A stretch of DNA of 7,624 bases, taken from positions 1 to 7,624 of the forward strand of contig JAEWCZ010000042.1 in NCBI GenBank assembly GCA_023390335.1. Reading direction: 5' to 3'. The notes beneath the pieces are model-generated. The model ran no database searches. It worked only from the letters and a program-made list of their open reading frames with translations, and was not told where the DNA came from. Numbering within the stretch: the stretch's first letter is position 1; every line of letters begins with the position of its first letter. Positions 1 to 4,948 of the stretch are shown in pieces. Source of the stretch: Bacillota bacterium. GTDB taxonomy: Bacteria; Bacillota; Clostridia; Acetivibrionales; DSM-1351. Position numbers and translations under genes: made by a program.

Positions 1-422
1 TATGGACATATACAGTGAATGTAGACAATAAATTTGGTAAAGGCGGAGATTTTGCTTTATTGCTGTGTGCTGTTATCAAAAAGGAAAGCAGCTTTGGAGC
101 AGGCTTGCCAGGCAGTCCATCAGCCGGCGACGGATTGATGCAGGTAGAACCCAATACACGTAGTGCTTATTTATCTCAATTCAGTTCAACATTTGGCCAT
201 GCATATAATCACAGCAGTGAACAAGATCAGGTAAGTCTGGGCGGCTTGATTTTAAATGAAAAGATTAATAAATTCGGCAACATATATAACGGTTTATTGC
301 ACTATAACGGAGGAGATTACTGGTATCCGGGAGCTACAGATTCTTACGGCCGCCCTATTCTGGCAAATCAATATGCAGATGTAGTTTACGGTACATATAA
401 GGGCTATGGTGGTAAGAACTAA
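1..422 (+). CDS. Lytic transglycosylase (SLT/lysozyme-like), 3' part only
   Basis: This frame is open to the left edge (it reads W-T-Y-T before the first GTG at 15), so the gene is cut off by the window and its N-terminus is unknown. The visible C-terminal part, about 139 residues, has the features of a soluble lytic transglycosylase domain: a catalytic-type glutamate in KKESSFG, then GDGLMQVEP (the GLMQ motif of the SLT fold), and near the end LHYNGGDYW, matching the usual AYNGG segment, followed by a helix with YADVVYGTY. Enzymes of this family cleave the MurNAc-GlcNAc bond of peptidoglycan outside the membrane. It could be a cell-wall remodelling enzyme, a conjugation-type or phage-type lysin; the missing N-terminus would decide. 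The gene ends with TAA at 420-422 and no gene follows on this strand for over 800 bases. Domain assignment is fairly secure, biological role is not. Confidence 0.8.
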   Translation, partial: WTYTVNVDNKFGKGGDFALLLCAVIKKESSFGAGLPGSPSAGDGLMQVEPNTRSAYLSQFSSTFGHAYNHSSEQDQVSLGGLILNEKINKFGNIYNGLLHYNGGDYWYPGATDSYGRPILANQYADVVYGTYKGYGGKN

Positions 423-437
423 GGTGTTATTTAGCCG

Positions 438-470
438 TTAGATGTAAAGGTAAAAAGTATTTACATCTAA
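438..470. repeat. Perfect 11-bp inverted repeat after the transglycosylase gene
   Basis: TTAGATGTAAA (438-448) and TTTACATCTAA (460-470) are perfect reverse complements around an 11-base loop, 15 bases after the transglycosylase stop. The hairpin is A+T rich and is followed by an A-rich stretch on the + strand rather than a T tract, so it is not a standard intrinsic terminator. It may protect the 3' end of the transcript or be a relic. Confidence 0.5.
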
Positions 471-510
471 AGAAAAAATAGTTTACTGTAATGTTATTTC
501 TATATCAAAT

Positions 511-571
511 AGCTTTGTTCCGGCTTGTTCTGTATTTCTTAAATAATATTGGCTAAGTACAGAACAAAGCT
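511..571. repeat. Inverted repeat with two alternative left arms
   Basis: AGCTTTGTTC (511-520) is a perfect reverse complement of GAACAAAGCT (562-571). The neighbouring TTGTTCTGTA (525-534) is a perfect reverse complement of TACAGAACAA (558-567). The two pairings share the right arm and so exclude each other. No gene is seen here. A structured RNA, a mobile-element end or a protein-binding site are all possible; I cannot choose. Confidence 0.4.
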
Positions 572-624
572 CAGGGACTTATGAAAAGAAGTTGTTAAAT
601 TATTGGAGAAATAAATTATAAAAT

Positions 625-659
625 AAACGTCACTATTTACAATAAATGGTCACGTTTTT
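625..659 (+). terminator. Probable intrinsic terminator
   Basis: Left arm 625-639 (AAACGTCACTATTTA) pairs with 643-657 across a 3-base CAA loop. Thirteen of 15 positions are Watson-Crick, one is G-T and one is mismatched. The right arm runs into five T's (655-659). The A-rich left flank and T-rich right flank fit a terminator, perhaps for the transglycosylase gene 200 bases upstream, and it could work weakly in both directions. Confidence 0.5.
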
Positions 660-693
660 GTGTGCGCAATTTGGACATGGACATGTCGCTATT

Positions 694-730
694 TTTCCAA
701 CCTAGAAGTAGTATGGGACTAGGGTGGAAA
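694..730. repeat. Stem-loop of 12 bp, no T tract
   Basis: TTTCCAACCTAG (694-705) and CTAGGGTGGAAA (719-730) are reverse complements with one mismatch, around a 13-base loop. No T run follows in either direction. It lies just beyond the stop of the minus-strand membrane-protein remnant, where a terminator relic could be expected. Together with the neighbouring repeats it makes 423-838 a non-coding, repeat-rich stretch. Confidence 0.4.
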
Positions 731-735
731 TCAGA

Positions 736-830
736 CTACTTAAAAATTGCATAAAACTATTTTTTATTAGCTGCTAATTGATTTACACTAACACCAACAT
801 ATCATTATTACCCTTAATTGGCTTTTGATG
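736..830 (-). pseudogene. Decayed 3' end of a membrane-protein gene, related to the gene at 7413-7624
   Basis: Read on the minus strand, 736-798 encodes about V-S-V-N-Q-L-A-A-N-K-K-stop-F-Y-A-I-F-K-stop. The minus-strand gene at the right edge of the window ends I-I-I-N-Q-I-A-A-N-K-Y-H-Y-T-I-E-K-stop. At DNA level the + strand words CATATCATTATT and GCTGCTA-TTGATTTA occur in both places in the same order and nearly the same spacing. The left copy has an in-frame stop at 757-759 and has lost two bases near 795 relative to the right copy, so it is broken. Fainter similarity may run on to about 860. What is seen is a pair of related 3' ends; that it is a true relic of a paralogue is inference, since the aligned stretch is short. 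Confidence 0.42.
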
Positions 831-838
831 AGTGACAC

Positions 839-867
839 TTGATTAACTAAATAAAATAAGTTATACT
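839..867 (+). promoter_or_regulatory. Predicted sigma-A-type promoter of the panBCD leader
   Basis: TTGATT (839-844) and TATACT (862-867) are separated by exactly 17 bases. They match the -35 consensus at four of six positions and the -10 consensus at five of six. Transcription would begin near 874, leaving a leader of about 395 bases before panB and placing the bulged hairpin (901-946) close to the 5' end of the RNA. No better promoter is seen between the leader terminator and panB. Confidence 0.6.
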
Positions 868-900
868 ATGTAAGTAAGTGCACTGGAAAATATTTGAACT

Positions 901-946
901 TTATCTGATATCACCATACTGTATGAATATACAGATGGGACGATAA
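901..946 (+). ncRNA. Candidate pan RNA motif (stem-loop with two bulged A's) in the panB leader
   Basis: The core hairpin is 911-940. TC (911-912) pairs with GA (939-940), A913 is bulged, CCAT (914-917) pairs with ATGG (935-938), A918 is bulged, and CTGTAT (919-924) pairs with ATACAG (929-934) around a GAAT loop. All 12 pairs are Watson-Crick, and the only irregularities are the two single adenines on the 5' side. TTATC (901-905) and GATAA (942-946) can close an outer helix. A stem with two bulged adenines in the 5' leader of panB is how the published pan motif is described in Firmicutes; its ligand and mechanism are not known to me. I recall that family by architecture, not by exact consensus, and I see only one such hairpin here although the motif often occurs in tandem. 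Confidence 0.55.
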
Positions 947-993
947 GATGGAAAAGTAACAGCTCATAGTGCATCGAATGAGACTTCGGAAAG

Positions 994-1030
994 AAGTTAT
1001 ATAGGTAACAGGAATTTGAAAGTTATATAG
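994..1030 (+). repeat. Direct repeat of 11 bases in the panB leader
   Basis: AAGTTATATAG occurs at 994-1004 and again at 1020-1030, a 26-base period. A small hairpin (ACTTC 983-987 with GAAGT 993-997) abuts the first copy. The repeats sit between the bulged hairpin and the possible antiterminator. They may be part of the leader fold or chance in an A+T-rich region. Confidence 0.4.
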
Positions 1031-1040
1031 TCTTGACCAT

Positions 1041-1052
1041 GTAAACAGACGC
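1041..1052 (+). promoter_or_regulatory. Possible antiterminator segment of the panB leader
   Basis: GTAAACAGACGC (1041-1052) can pair with GCGCTTGTTTGC (1133-1144), the 5' arm of the leader terminator, at 11 of 12 positions (two G-T pairs, one A-C mismatch). That pairing and the terminator hairpin exclude each other, which is the usual logic of transcription attenuation. This was found by eye; no folding energies were computed. Confidence 0.35.
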
Positions 1053-1130
1053 GGCAGGAACTGAAAATTATTCCATTTTACTGTGTATATAAGTAGATAG
1101 TTGGATAAAAATATCATTTAGTTCGATATA

Positions 1131-1187
1131 GAGCGCTTGTTTGCTATGCAATAGATTTTTCTGTTGCGTAAGCAGGTGCTCTTTTTT
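1131..1187 (+). terminator. Strong intrinsic terminator/attenuator in the panB leader
   Basis: The 14-base left arm 1131-1144 pairs fully with 1168-1181 (Watson-Crick plus G-T). After a TAT bulge (1145-1147), GCAATAG (1148-1154) pairs with CTGTTGC (1161-1167) around an ATTTTT loop. The stem totals 21 bp and is followed at once by six T's (1182-1187). It lies 81 bases before the panB start on the same strand, with no gene between the upstream promoter and it. Its natural role is therefore to abort transcription of panBCD under some condition, rather than to end an upstream gene. The alternative is the 3' end of an independent small RNA starting near 874. Confidence 0.75.
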
Positions 1188-1194
1188 GCGTAAA

Positions 1195-1232
1195 CAACGA
1201 GCCATGGGGCTTATGGTATTCTTCTGTCGTTG
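1195..1232 (+). promoter_or_regulatory. Small stem-loop between attenuator and panB ribosome binding site
   Basis: CAACGA (1195-1200) pairs with TCGTTG (1227-1232), and inside it GCCAT (1201-1205) pairs with ATGGT (1213-1217, one G-T pair). It ends 21 bases before the AGGAG at 1254-1258. It could affect read-through RNA stability or translation, but nothing in the sequence proves a role. Confidence 0.3.
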
Positions 1233-1268
1233 GAGATTTCATGGCATTGGAAAAGGAGTGGGAAAATC

Positions 1269-2102
1269 ATGAGAAATACTGTATCTACCATACTTGAACA
1301 AAAGAACAGGAAAGATAAGATAACGATGCTGACAGCATACGATTATTCTACTGCCAAATTAATCGATGAAGCCGGAGTCAATTCCATATTAGTTGGTGAT
1401 TCCTTAGGTATGGTAATGCTCGGATACGAAGATACCTTATCTGTAACCATGGAGGATATGATTCATCATACTGCAGCAGTTGCACGGGGCTGTAAAAATG
1501 CACTTATTGTGGCAGATATGCCATTTATGTCATATCAGACCTCCGTTTATGATGCCGTTTGCAATGCAGGACGTCTAATGAAGGAAGGGCGCGCTCATGC
1601 AGTAAAGCTAGAGGGCGGAGTAAAGATGTGTCCTCAGATTAAAGCAATTGTAGAGTCTTCCATACCGGTTGTTGCACACATAGGACTGACACCACAGTCG
1701 TTAAATGTGTTTGGCGGATATAAAGTCCAGGGAAGGGATGAAGAAACTGCAAGAGAGCTGATACGGGATGCAAAAGCGGTGGAGGAAGCAGGGGCATTTG
1801 CAGTTGTGTTGGAATGTGTGCCGGATAAATTGGCTGATTTAATAACGGAATCAATTTGTATTCCTACCATAGGAATCGGAGCGGGTGCAGGGTGTGACGG
1901 ACAGGTTCTGGTTTATCAGGATATGCTTTCCCTGTATAGCACATTTAAACCAAAGTTTGTAAAATGTTTTGCTAATGTGGGTGAAATAATGACAATTGCT
2001 TTTAAGCAGTATATCGAAGAAACAAAGGCTGGTGTTTTCCCTGGAGAAGCACATGTTTTTAATATACCAGATGAAATAATCGTGAAATTGCATAAAGAAT
2101 GA
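1269..2102 (+). CDS. panB: 3-methyl-2-oxobutanoate hydroxymethyltransferase (ketopantoate hydroxymethyltransferase)
   Basis: PanB makes ketopantoate from 2-oxoisovalerate and 5,10-methylene-tetrahydrofolate, the first committed step of pantothenate (and so coenzyme A) synthesis, in the cytosol. The 277-residue product has the usual family length. Visible landmarks are TAYDYSTAKL at 22-31, VGDSLGMV at 42-49 with Asp44 and Ser45, VADMPF with the second metal-binding Asp83, VKLEGG with Lys113, HIGLTPQS at 137-144, and VVLECVP with Glu182 in the place of the catalytic base, then GIGAG. The ATG at 1269 is chosen because the family's N-terminus begins there and AGGAG (1254-1258) lies 10 bases upstream; a TTG-type extension to 1230 would add 13 unrelated residues. 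panC follows after 18 bases, so the two are co-transcribed. Expression is probably set by the attenuator-containing leader. Confidence 0.96.
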   Translation: MRNTVSTILEQKNRKDKITMLTAYDYSTAKLIDEAGVNSILVGDSLGMVMLGYEDTLSVTMEDMIHHTAAVARGCKNALIVADMPFMSYQTSVYDAVCNAGRLMKEGRAHAVKLEGGVKMCPQIKAIVESSIPVVAHIGLTPQSLNVFGGYKVQGRDEETARELIRDAKAVEEAGAFAVVLECVPDKLADLITESICIPTIGIGAGAGCDGQVLVYQDMLSLYSTFKPKFVKCFANVGEIMTIAFKQYIEETKAGVFPGEAHVFNIPDEIIVKLHKE

Positions 2103-2120
2103 GGAGCGGGAGATAAAAGT

Positions 2121-2969
2121 ATGAAGATCGTTAAGACGATAGAAGAAGTTCGTGAATGTATAATGGAATGGAGAAGAGAGGGCTTAAGCATTGGGTTTGT
2201 ACCAACTATGGGATATCTGCATGAAGGACATCAAAGCTTAATTAATCAGGCTGCTGAAAATGATAGGATAGTATTAAGTATTTTCGTCAATCCTATGCAA
2301 TTTGGTCCCCAAGAAGATCTGGCAAGCTATCCAAGAGACTTGGAGCTTGACAGCAGGTTGTGTGAGGAAAATGGGGTGGACTTAATTTTTCATCCGGAGC
2401 CGGAAGAAATGTATGAAGCAGACTTTTGCTCTTATGCGGATATGTCTGTACTTACGGAGGAGCTTTGCGGGTTAAGCAGACCGGTACATTTCCGAGGGGT
2501 ATGTACCGTTGTTTTAAAGCTATTCAATATCGTTACTCCGGACAGAGCCTATTTTGGTGAGAAGGATGCCCAGCAGTTTGCTATTATAAAACGTATGGTC
2601 AGGGATTTGAATATAAATGTGGAAGTAATTGGATGCCCTATCATACGTGAGAGAGATGGATTGGCAAAGAGTTCACGCAATACATATCTGAATGCAGAAG
2701 AAAGAAAAGCAGCTCTTGTTTTATACGACAGCATCCAAATGGGAAAGAAGCTGATCAAAGATGGTGAAAGGGATGCAGCAGTTTTAATAAAAGCAATAAA
2801 GGAAAATATCGAAAAAGAACCTCTGGCAAAAATTGACTATCTAAAGGCTGTCGATGCAATGACCATGAGTCAGGTTGAGAAACTGGACAGGAGGGTTTTA
2901 GTTGCGATGGCAGTATATATCGGAAAGACCAGATTAATTGATAATTTTACATTTGATTTTGAGGAATGA
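2121..2969 (+). CDS. panC: Pantothenate synthetase (pantoate-beta-alanine ligase)
   Basis: PanC joins pantoate to beta-alanine with ATP through a pantoyl-adenylate intermediate, giving pantothenate. The 282-residue length is normal. The nucleotidylyl-transferase signature is visible: VPTMGYLHEGH at 27-37 (His34 and His37 of the HIGH-type motif), FVNPMQFGPQEDLASYPRD at 55-73, the pantoate/ATP-site segment YFGEKDAQQF at 144-153, and KSSRN at 183-187 in the place of the KMSKS loop. GGGAG at 2108-2112 lies 8 bases before the ATG. It sits between panB and panD, the common panBCD order, and uses beta-alanine that panD supplies. No panE-like ketopantoate reductase lies in the window; that step must come from elsewhere, for example IlvC. 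Confidence 0.96.
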   Translation: MKIVKTIEEVRECIMEWRREGLSIGFVPTMGYLHEGHQSLINQAAENDRIVLSIFVNPMQFGPQEDLASYPRDLELDSRLCEENGVDLIFHPEPEEMYEADFCSYADMSVLTEELCGLSRPVHFRGVCTVVLKLFNIVTPDRAYFGEKDAQQFAIIKRMVRDLNINVEVIGCPIIRERDGLAKSSRNTYLNAEERKAALVLYDSIQMGKKLIKDGERDAAVLIKAIKENIEKEPLAKIDYLKAVDAMTMSQVEKLDRRVLVAMAVYIGKTRLIDNFTFDFEE

Positions 2970-3007
2970 AATAACGAATTATTGAAAAGACAATAAAGCT
3001 GCTTGAA

Positions 3008-3439
3008 GTGAAAGGAAAATTAATCTATTATGACGATGACGATTACAATGTTAAAAGGAAAATTCACCGTGCAATAGTAGTACAGGCAGAGCTTGATTAT
3101 GTTGGAAGTATAACGGTGGATGAAGAGCTGCTAGATGCGGCAGGTATCTTAGAATATGAAATGGTATGTATTTTAGATATTAATAATGGACAACGTTTTG
3201 AAACCTATGTAATTGCCGGAGTACGCGGCTTGGGTTTAATATGCTTGAATGGAGCAGCGGCAAGATGTGTACAGGTTAATGATAAAATTATTATTATGGC
3301 ATATGCCCGGCTTACACCGGAAGAAGCGGAAAAACATAGACCGAGTGTTGTATTTTTAGATAATCATAACCACATTGTTCAAAAGACCAATTATGAAAAG
3401 CATGGATTGTTGAAGGATATGTGCGGGCGTTATAGTTAG
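3008..3439 (+). CDS. panD: Aspartate 1-decarboxylase, N-terminus disrupted by an apparent one-base deletion
   Basis: PanD decarboxylates L-aspartate to beta-alanine, the partner substrate of PanC. It is made as a proenzyme that cuts itself at a Gly-Ser bond to form a pyruvoyl group. The body is clear: IHRAIVVQAELDYVGS with the Gly33-Ser34 cleavage site, LDAAGILEYE, NGQRFETYVIAG, and LNGAAARCVQ, the conserved NGAAA segment. From IHR onwards it aligns with known PanD proteins. The N-terminus does not. This frame opens only with a GTG at 3008, lacks a good ribosome binding site, and starts with a run of aspartates. The expected MTITMLKGK start is encoded from 3036 in the next frame and fails at an A run (3059-3062). 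The gene may be translated from 3008 with a rebuilt N-terminus, be a fresh mutant, or carry a sequencing error. It lies 38 bases after panC. Confidence 0.88.
   Translation: MKGKLIYYDDDDYNVKRKIHRAIVVQAELDYVGSITVDEELLDAAGILEYEMVCILDINNGQRFETYVIAGVRGLGLICLNGAAARCVQVNDKIIIMAYARLTPEEAEKHRPSVVFLDNHNHIVQKTNYEKHGLLKDMCGRYS
3030..3062 (+). other. panD: Shifted-frame start of panD: canonical N-terminus in the wrong frame
   Basis: ATG at 3030 or 3036 reads M-T-I-T-M-L-K-G-K and then F-T-V-Q-stop. E. coli PanD begins M-I-R-T-M-L-Q-G-K-L-H-R, so the match in position and length is close for the 3036 start. One extra A in the GGAAAATT run (3057-3064) would join this start directly to I-H-R-A of the long frame. 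AAAGGA (3011-3016) lies 13 bases before the ATG at 3030 as a possible ribosome binding site, supporting this as the ancestral start. Confidence 0.8.
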
Positions 3440-3530
3440 GGGGATTCAGTCTATATTGCTGTATTTGGTATATTACAAGCGCAACCGCCTATATTGTATA
3501 ATCGAAAGCCTCTGTGAAAATAAAACAAAG

Positions 3531-3544
3531 TTACTTGAAAGTAA
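3531..3544. promoter_or_regulatory. Short palindrome upstream of the cassette promoter (possible operator)
   Basis: TTACTT-GA-AAGTAA (3531-3544) is a 6-bp perfect inverted repeat with a 2-base centre, ending 39 bases before the -35 box of the secreted-protein promoter. GTTACT (3530-3535) can also pair with AGTAAC (3552-3557). The position would suit an activator site, but short A+T-rich palindromes arise by chance. The 144 bases between panD and this promoter hold no clear T-tract terminator for panBCD. Confidence 0.3.
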
Positions 3545-3583
3545 GATGTATAGTAACCATTATTTCCTATTTTAATATAAATA

Positions 3584-3611
3584 TTGACAAAAAATAATAA
3601 AATGGTAAAAT
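3584..3611 (+). promoter_or_regulatory. Predicted extended -10 promoter of the secreted-protein/ABC cassette
   Basis: The -35 TTGACA (3584-3589) is a perfect consensus match. After 16 bases comes TAAAAT (3606-3611), preceded by TGG (3603-3605), giving the TGN-TATAAT form of an extended -10. Transcription would start near 3618, about 40 bases before the ATG at 3657. This separates the cassette from panBCD as its own transcription unit. Confidence 0.72.
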
Positions 3612-3656
3612 ATAGGTACAATCTAGATTGAAAAATTATTGGAGGTAAGACGAAAA

Positions 3657-4109
3657 ATGTTAAAAAAGAAAATTATTATAGGTGTATCAGTACTAAGCTT
3701 AACATTATTACCACAATGTGCGACATATGCACAAAGCTTTTACAATGGAAATGTTCAGAAATATAGTGATTTTGAGTCAGGAAATTCTTACAAAACAAGT
3801 ACATCAACACAAGCAGCAAATGATGTTGTTACAAAACCATCTGGTTCATTTCAATCATGGACGGAAATAGGCAACAGTGGTACATACGGTGGAGTTGTGT
3901 ATACTGAGGGATTGAATGCTACAGAAAAAACAGAATACACAACGATAGGGTACAAATATATGACATATGTTAAAAATTTTGATGCTGATAGCTCAATAGC
4001 CTACGCTATTAATACCAATAAGGTACCTACAAAACTAAACATTTCAACATCGTTGTCCAATTTTACTGGTGGTGGAGTTAGTGGCTTCTGGGCTCCAGAT
4101 CCATTTTAA
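3657..4109 (+). CDS. Sec-exported protein of unknown family, candidate bacteriocin-like or signalling product
   Basis: I do not recognise the family. The 150-residue product starts with a clear signal peptide: basic MLKKK, a hydrophobic core to about residue 18, and a likely cut after TYA at 25. The mature part, about 125 residues, is rich in Ser, Thr, Asn, Gly and Tyr, contains no Cys, Arg or His, and ends GGGVSGFWAPDPF with an aromatic C-terminus. It contains no membrane segment and no LPXTG anchor, so release from the cell is likely. ATG at 3657 is preferred over upstream TTG at 3639 because GGAGG (3641-3645) lies 11 bases before it. It is the first gene of a unit that continues, after a 19-bp hairpin, into three permease-like genes and an ABC ATPase. 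That arrangement resembles Sec-dependent bacteriocin loci of the lactococcin 972 type, but this protein is longer and I see no convincing match. The function is inferred from context only. Confidence 0.85.
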   Translation: MLKKKIIIGVSVLSLTLLPQCATYAQSFYNGNVQKYSDFESGNSYKTSTSTQAANDVVTKPSGSFQSWTEIGNSGTYGGVVYTEGLNATEKTEYTTIGYKYMTYVKNFDADSSIAYAINTNKVPTKLNISTSLSNFTGGGVSGFWAPDPF

Positions 4110-4126
4110 TTATTAAAGTGTAATAA

Positions 4127-4168
4127 TAATAGCTTGAGTGAGAGGATTATCTTTCACTCAGGCTATTA
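4127..4168 (+). other. Intergenic 19-bp stem-loop between secreted-protein gene and first permease gene
   Basis: Positions 4127-4145 pair with 4150-4168 around an ATTA loop without a mismatch, counting three G-T pairs. No T tract follows (AACTGTATTA), so it is not a standard terminator. It begins 17 bases after the secreted-protein stop and ends 9 bases before the AGGGAGG ribosome binding site of the next gene. Such hairpins commonly set unequal expression, protecting the upstream mRNA and reducing read-through into the transporter genes; that role is inferred here. Confidence 0.7.
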
Positions 4169-4189
4169 ACTGTATTAGGGAGGAATATT

Positions 4190-4948
4190 ATGTTTGTTAA
4201 AAACAATCTGAAAAGAGGAATTATAAATAGAGATATGTTAATATCTCTGATTGCTTCTGTGATTTGTTTGGTAATAGGTGGATATGAATCGTTGATAATA
4301 TATAAACAAAATAGTTATGTAAATGCTTTTTTTAGTTCATTAACAAATGGTACTTCATCAATTATGGCTTTAGTATTTCCCATAATTGCGTGCATACCTT
4401 ATGCTGCATCTTATGCTGAGGAAAAGGTGTCTGGCTATTTAAACTATGTGATAATAAAAGTAAATAAAAAGAAATACATTAGAACTAAAATATTATCCTG
4501 TGCATTAAGCGGAGGTTTAGCAGTGGGAGTACCAGCTCTAGTCTTTTTAATAGCCTGTATATGGTGTAAAGGAACTCAACTATCCAGCACACAATCGGAA
4601 TATTATTATATTACTCATGCTGTTGGTTTATTCGATAGATCACCAATATTTTATTGTTTGCTTTATGTTCTAAATTTCTTTTTGTGTGGGGCTATATTTG
4701 CATTGATTGGTTTAGCTGTTTCTGTTTATATTAATAATAAATATTTGATACATATTATTCCCTTTGCAATATACATCCTTTTAGCTATGCTAATGGCAAA
4801 CATTAATATCAATCTAAATCCAGTAACTTTATATGATATAAACAGTTATGCTGAGAGTAGTCTGGTGTTTAACAGTATTTATAAGATTGTAATAATGATA
4901 GTACCTATGTATATTTTTGCACATGGAGTTAAGATATATGAAGAATAG
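4190..4948 (+). CDS. ABC-2-type transporter membrane protein (permease 1)
   Basis: This 252-residue protein is predicted to cross the membrane about six times, with hydrophobic stretches near residues 18-36, 55-76, 104-128, 153-182, 187-208 and 228-247. After the second helix comes a charged cytoplasmic segment, SYAEEKVSGYLNYVI then VNKKKYIRTK, placed and composed like the coupling region of ABC-2 permeases that contacts the ATPase. AGGGAGG (4177-4183) lies 6 bases before the ATG, a strong translation start. It overlaps the next permease gene by 11 bases, and a small ABC ATPase lies at the end of the unit, so it is most likely a subunit of that transporter. Substrate is unknown; export of, or immunity to, the upstream secreted protein is the simplest reading. 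Base composition is strongly A+T rich compared with panBC. Confidence 0.82.
   Translation: MFVKNNLKRGIINRDMLISLIASVICLVIGGYESLIIYKQNSYVNAFFSSLTNGTSSIMALVFPIIACIPYAASYAEEKVSGYLNYVIIKVNKKKYIRTKILSCALSGGLAVGVPALVFLIACIWCKGTQLSSTQSEYYYITHAVGLFDRSPIFYCLLYVLNFFLCGAIFALIGLAVSVYINNKYLIHIIPFAIYILLAMLMANININLNPVTLYDINSYAESSLVFNSIYKIVIMIVPMYIFAHGVKIYEE

Noticed and set aside
438..470. Hairpin as intrinsic terminator of the transglycosylase gene
   Set aside because: The stem is very A+T rich and is followed by A's, not T's, on the + strand. The hairpin at 625-659 fits better.
719..730. AGGGTGGAA resembling the core of a T-box leader
   Set aside because: The match stops after AGGGTGGAA, with no following CCGCG. 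It lies upstream of the predicted promoter and forms part of a simple 12-bp hairpin, with no specifier structure or terminator placed as in a T-box.
911..1117. Minus-strand open frame of 68 codons inside the panB leader
   Set aside because: It overlaps the structured + strand leader, has no convincing ribosome binding site, and its sequence looks like translated A+T-rich non-coding DNA.
1634..2191. Several minus-strand open frames opposite panB and the start of panC
   Set aside because: They mirror strongly conserved coding sequence on the + strand, have no promoter or ribosome binding site of their own and encode low-complexity peptides; antisense shadows.
2549..2758. Minus-strand open frame opposite panC
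   Set aside because: Lies wholly within the conserved PanC catalytic region on the other strand; no independent support.
3048..3070. Programmed -1 frameshifting as the normal way to make PanD
   Set aside because: PanD is not known to use recoding. The A run is short, no classic heptamer or obvious downstream stimulator is seen, and a simple one-base deletion explains the pattern.
3708..3722. L-P-Q-C near the end of the signal peptide as a lipobox
   Set aside because: Pro and Gln before the Cys do not fit the lipobox rule (small residue before Cys). A Sec cut after T-Y-A at residue 25 is more natural.
3657..4109. Assignment of the secreted protein to the lactococcin 972 family
   Set aside because: The locus plan is similar, but the protein is clearly longer than the lactococcin 972 precursor and I could not align the Trp/His-rich features of that family. 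Kept as an analogy only.
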